A stretch of DNA of 64,000 nt, taken from the NCBI GenBank assembly GCA_036725345.1, contig DAIMEJ010000006.1, positions 106,626-170,625 on the forward strand, written 5' to 3'. Within the stretch, counting starts at the first letter, position 1. The number at the start of each line of letters is the position of its first letter. Source of the DNA: JAPLJU01 sp036725345 (lineage in GTDB: Bacteria; Desulfobacterota; Syntrophia; Syntrophales; UBA2192). A program made the translations under genes and the position numbers. Of the stretch, positions 60,597 to 64,000 are shown piece by piece. A model generated the notes under the pieces. That model was given only the letters and a program-made list of their open reading frames with translations, did not search any database and was not told where the DNA came from.

Positions 60597-62372
60597 ATGG
60601 AAAAGGATGTCGGAAAAACAGATGAAAAGCTGGATAAGCTCGAAGCGGAGCTCCTCGATCGAAAGAGGGAGGCGGACCGTTACCGGAGTGTCATCGAGCA
60701 TCAGACCGAGCTGATCTGCCGCTATCTGCGGGACGGGACGCTGACGTTTGTCAACGATGCCTATTGCCGATTTTTCGGCATGAAGAGGGAGGAACTCATC
60801 GGATTCAATTTCAAGAACCTCATCCCCGAACAGGATCGTGGACGGATCGAAGACATGGTCAATGGGATGAGCGGGGGAATGCCTTACTGCGTCCGGGAGC
60901 ATCGGATTTTGATGCGCGATGGGAAAATAGGCTGGCAGGTGTGGACGAACCGCCCCATCTTCGATGACCGCGGCGATATCCTGGAGTACCAGGGTGTCGG
61001 CCACGACATAACGGCGATAAAGGAAGAGGAGCAGGCACTTCAGGAATCCGTGGATTACTACGAAAAACAAGTGGAGGAGACCTCGACGGAGCTTCTGGCC
61101 CGGACCCGCGAGATGAAAGTGGAAATCGAAGAACGCAAGCGGTTCGAAGACGCGCTCAAGGCGTCGGAGCAGAAGTACAGGAGCGTCGTCGACAACGTTG
61201 GCATCGGCATCGTCCTGGTCAGCCCGCAGATGGAGATCCTGACCCTCAACAATCAGATGAAGGCGTGGTTTCCCCAGCTCGATCCCGAAAAAAAACCGAT
61301 CTGCTACGTCTCTTTCAACGATCCTCCCCGGCAGGACATTTGTCCCTACTGCCCCACCTTCCAAACCCTCCGGGACGGCGAGGTGCATGAATCGGTGACA
61401 GAGACCCCTTCGGCGCATGATATCAGAAATTACCGAATCATTTCGTCCCCGATCAAGGACGCCTCCGGCAACGTCGTCGCGGCAATCGAAATGGTGGATG
61501 ACATCACGGTCCGCGTTCTGGCGGAGCGGGCACTGAAAGAGTCGGAGGCGAGGTACAGGACCATCTTCGAAACCACCGGGGCGGCGACCATGATCATCGG
61601 AGAAGACATGACGATCTTCATGGTGAACACCGAGTTTGAAGAACAGAGCGGATACAAAAAAGCCGAGGTGGAGCGGAAGATGAAGTGGACGGAGTTTATC
61701 GCCGACGATGAAGGCATGCTTGAACGAATGATCGAGTATCACCGTCTCCGCCGCGTGGATGAGGTTGCCGCCCCGCGGAATTACGAGTTTCGCTTCAGGG
61801 ACAAATCGGGCCAAGTCCGCGACGTCTATATGACGATCGCCATGATTCCCGGGACAATGATGAGTGTGGCCTCTCTGCTGGACATCACCGAGCGGAAGAA
61901 GGCGGAGAAGGAACTGCTGGTGCGGGAAGAGGAGTTGAAGGTCAAGTCCCGGAATCTCGAGGAACTGAACACGGCCCTCAAGGTGCTTCTCAAACACCGC
62001 GAGGATGACAGGGAAGAGCTGGAAGAGAGGATCCTCTCCAATGTCCAAGAGCTTGTCATCCCCTATCTGGAAAAACTCAAAAGGACACCCCTCAAGAGCG
62101 ATCAGCTTGCCTACATGGGTATCATCGAATCGAATCTGGACGATATCCTTTCCCCGTTTCTCCGCAAAATGACATCAAAATACCTCAATCTCACCCCCCG
62201 GGAGATACAGATCGCAACCCTGATCCGGGAGGGGAGGACGACAAAGGAAATATCCGAAGTTCTCAACATTTCAAGCCGCGCCGTTGAGTTCCACCGGGAC
62301 AACATAAGGGTCAAGCTTGGATTAAAGAACAAAAAGGCAAATTTGCGGTCTTTTTTGTTGAGCCTCACATAA
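60597..62372 (+). CDS. Multi-PAS regulator with LuxR-type HTH
   Basis: About 591 residues; ATG 60597 is taken, TTG 60588 is possible. N-terminal coiled coil, PAS1 about 30-145, coiled coil, PAS2 about 190-315 with a cysteine group (CYVSF, then DICPYCPTF), PAS3 about 320-440, coiled coil, and a C-terminal LuxR HTH (LTPREIQIATLIREGRTTKEISEVLNISSRAVEFHR). No kinase or receiver domain, so a one-component transcription factor. The PAS2 cysteines could bind metal or a redox centre. Located divergently from the FN3 gene. Confidence 0.85.
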   Translation: MEKDVGKTDEKLDKLEAELLDRKREADRYRSVIEHQTELICRYLRDGTLTFVNDAYCRFFGMKREELIGFNFKNLIPEQDRGRIEDMVNGMSGGMPYCVREHRILMRDGKIGWQVWTNRPIFDDRGDILEYQGVGHDITAIKEEEQALQESVDYYEKQVEETSTELLARTREMKVEIEERKRFEDALKASEQKYRSVVDNVGIGIVLVSPQMEILTLNNQMKAWFPQLDPEKKPICYVSFNDPPRQDICPYCPTFQTLRDGEVHESVTETPSAHDIRNYRIISSPIKDASGNVVAAIEMVDDITVRVLAERALKESEARYRTIFETTGAATMIIGEDMTIFMVNTEFEEQSGYKKAEVERKMKWTEFIADDEGMLERMIEYHRLRRVDEVAAPRNYEFRFRDKSGQVRDVYMTIAMIPGTMMSVASLLDITERKKAEKELLVREEELKVKSRNLEELNTALKVLLKHREDDREELEERILSNVQELVIPYLEKLKRTPLKSDQLAYMGIIESNLDDILSPFLRKMTSKYLNLTPREIQIATLIREGRTTKEISEVLNISSRAVEFHRDNIRVKLGLKNKKANLRSFLLSLT

Positions 62373-62721
62373 TTTCAGTATTGTCTTGATATCTTTTCAG
62401 TCACCATCGGGGATTGTCATTTAGCCGGCCGCTCTGTCATACTGCTTGACAAAAGGGTTAAAAAAAGCAGAATTAAAATCAGATTTACTCTGTGACGGAA
62501 GTGCTTGTGTCAAAAACCGAAATTGCCGGGCAGGCCCTTGGAGAAGCGGCCCGGTCGGTATGGGAACACAGGGGGGGAAGAGGCCGCCATACATCGGGCC
62601 AACCGCACCCCGGCGGACAAAGATGACTGTGAAGCCGCCATCATGGGAGCGATCAAGCTGTATTTCAAGGTCGATGTCGCGCAATAGATGGAAAGGCCGC
62701 AGAAGGATGCGAAGTCCAACC

Positions 62722-62943
62722 ATGAAATACCAGGACGTTCAGAAAATGGCAAAGGCCCTCGGGATCAACTCCTTCGGCATGAAGAAAACGGATCTCATCA
62801 GGGCCATCCAGCGCAAAGAGGAAAACCCCGAATGCTACGGCACGGAGCGGGTCGAGTATTGCCGCGAGCTTTCCTGCCTCTGGAGGCAAGACTGCATCGC
62901 TCTTCAATCCAAACCTGCATCCCTGGAAGCGCCTGCGAACTGA
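62722..62943 (+). CDS. SAP-like / Rho N-terminal-like small protein
   Basis: 73 residues. MKYQDVQKMAKALGINSFGMKKTDLIRAIQRKEE is the two-helix SAP/Rho-N nucleic-acid-binding fold, followed by a cysteine-containing tail (ECYGTERVEYCRELSCLWRQDCI) that might bind metal. In-frame sequence extends upstream but is not protein-like. The ribosome site AAGGA is rather distant. Confidence 0.6.
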   Translation: MKYQDVQKMAKALGINSFGMKKTDLIRAIQRKEENPECYGTERVEYCRELSCLWRQDCIALQSKPASLEAPAN

Positions 62944-63103
62944 GGGGCACAGAGAGCTCCCCTTTGAGATGCCGGGGGAGCGGAAGCGGGCCCGCTGTTT
63001 CGGTGGGGCACGACTTGAAGCGGCGGGAGATCCGGGTGATCTCTCCCGGCCGGTATGAAATAACCCCGGGTGCGGACGTCGCCGCACCGGCTGATCCGTC
63101 TGC

Positions 63104-63142
63104 AAAGAAGGGACCCTTGAAAAGAGGGTCCCTTCTTTTTTG
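63104..63142 (+). terminator. Intrinsic terminator
   Basis: AAAGAAGGGACCCT pairs with AGGGTCCCTTCTTT across a GAAA-containing loop, followed by TTTT. Confidence 0.8.
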
Positions 63143-63241
63143 CTGTATCGTCCGCCTCTGCGAATCATCGGCACACAAGAGGGTGGAAATCATCGGTCTG
63201 ATATTGTATGGTAGCGCCCGACAGGGCAGGCGGAAAAGAAC

Positions 63242-63850
63242 ATGACGAAACCCGCAAAGACGATCGAAAAACTTCGGACGGATAAACCTGCGACCATTGT
63301 CGCCATAGGAGATTCCCTTACCTATGGATGGATGGTGAGGAAGGGCTACCTGGATTTTCTGAAAGAGATGCTCACGGAGCAATATCCGAAAAACGGATTC
63401 AGGCTCATCAACAAGGGAATCCCGGGCGACACGGCCGAGGGCGGCCTGCACCGGGTCGATCCTGACGTTTTTTTCTACAACCCCGACTGTGTGCTCGTCC
63501 AATTCGCCCTCAACGATGCTTTTGTGGGCTACACGCCTGAAGATTATCGTCTGAACGTCGAAACCATCATCAGTGAGATTCAGGGGAATACAGAGGCGGA
63601 GATCGTCCTCGTGACCTCGTCCTACATCGGCGAGAACGAATGGAACCGGGTCATCGAAAATTCATTTTACGGTTCCCTGGAGAACCTGGCGCGGGCTTAT
63701 CACCTGTCGGTCGCGCGGGTCCACGAACACTGGAAGCGGTGGGTCAGGGGCGGGGGAAACCTGGAAGAACTTGTGCAGTCCGACGGCGTCCACCCGACGG
63801 TGACGGGTTACAGGCTGATGGCCGAAGCCGTCATGGAACTCTTCGTCTAG
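63242..63850 (+). CDS. SGNH/GDSL hydrolase
   Basis: 202 residues. Block I IVAIGDSLTYGW with nucleophile Ser, block II GIPGDTAEGG, block III VQFALNDAF with the oxyanion Asn, and block V SDGVHPTVTGYRLMAEAV with the Asp-His pair. Cytoplasmic esterase/lysophospholipase type (no signal peptide). The substrate is unknown. Confidence 0.9.
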   Translation: MTKPAKTIEKLRTDKPATIVAIGDSLTYGWMVRKGYLDFLKEMLTEQYPKNGFRLINKGIPGDTAEGGLHRVDPDVFFYNPDCVLVQFALNDAFVGYTPEDYRLNVETIISEIQGNTEAEIVLVTSSYIGENEWNRVIENSFYGSLENLARAYHLSVARVHEHWKRWVRGGGNLEELVQSDGVHPTVTGYRLMAEAVMELFV

Positions 63851-64000
63851 CCAAAGCTGACCGTCTTAAACGCGTCAAACTTCGCTATCCGGAATCCGGA
63901 TCAAGCGGCTATTCAACAAAATCGATTTGGGCAACAGCCCGTTAAAACTCAAAACTTGTATATTAAATCCCTATCGCAAAGTTTAAAGTTTATGTTAAAC

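Noticed and set aside
60573..62048. A 491-codon open frame on the - strand
   Set aside because: Antisense to the PAS-LuxR regulator; shadow frame.
1..64000. tRNA, rRNA genes and CRISPR arrays
   Set aside because: No T-loop-like GTTCGA with a matching acceptor stem, no rRNA-like stretch and no regularly spaced direct repeats were seen by eye.

Overview
The window is a bacterial chromosome segment with a GC-rich coding body and a few AT-richer accessory stretches. The best overall fit is an anaerobic deltaproteobacterium (Desulfobacterota, possibly Syntrophales-like). This is inferred from a tungsten-type aldehyde:ferredoxin oxidoreductase, a CCG-domain Fe-S protein, an AspRS-GatC fusion, PEP-CTERM and CFI-box C-termini, a c-di-GMP-I riboswitch and a RAYT-type transposase. 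No rRNA, tRNA or CRISPR array was seen.

Layout. 1-9.8 kb is an accessory zone. It holds a trypsin-like protease beside a free copy of its N-terminal domain, a TIM-barrel isomerase, a REP-associated tyrosine transposase with 21-bp perfect terminal inverted repeats and a duplicated right end, many small membrane or secreted proteins, a PilZ-like protein, a DUF2188 protein and a DUF488 gene broken by an amber codon. 9.8-14.6 kb is an operon of an aspartyl-tRNA synthetase fused to GatC, a GatA homologue that has lost its catalytic triad, and a GatB lacking a conserved motif. 14.9-27 kb is mixed: class III nucleotide cyclase, DUF3300 protein, GNAT, Tat-exported flavoprotein, DUF47, YhhN, O-methyltransferase, PpnP and an APH-like kinase. 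27-31 kb is a cold-shock island: two Csp proteins, an RRM protein and a RhlE-type helicase. Both csp genes and the helicase have long leaders containing an intrinsic-terminator hairpin. 31-38.6 kb holds a ModF-like ATPase, a tandem-ACT protein, a cytidylate-kinase-like protein, a B12-radical SAM protein, a lipoprotein and the aldehyde oxidoreductase.

38.6-54.4 kb is a contiguous aromatic amino-acid supercluster: aroF-aroB-pheA-aroD-aroE-aroA-aroK-aroC-tyrA, then trpE-G-D-C-F-B-A. It encodes every step from E4P + PEP to chorismate, then to prephenate/phenylpyruvate, hydroxyphenylpyruvate and tryptophan. Each half has its own promoter and attenuator: a leader peptide rich in Tyr/Trp/Phe codons before aroF, and a Trp-Trp-Trp leader peptide before trpE. 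Each leader is followed by two tandem terminators.

54.5-64 kb holds a cyclase-family hydrolase split by an amber codon, a thiamine-binding-type protein, a PEP-CTERM protein, a DUF3024 protein, an Fe-S protein, an FN3/CFI-box surface protein behind a c-di-GMP riboswitch, a PAS-LuxR regulator, a SAP-like small protein and an SGNH hydrolase.

The two most notable systems are the AspRS-GatC / pseudo-GatA / GatB operon and the paired aromatic attenuators. A 19-nt motif occurring four times upstream of small exported or signalling genes, and the shared leader design of the cold-shock genes, are further regulatory signals worth testing.
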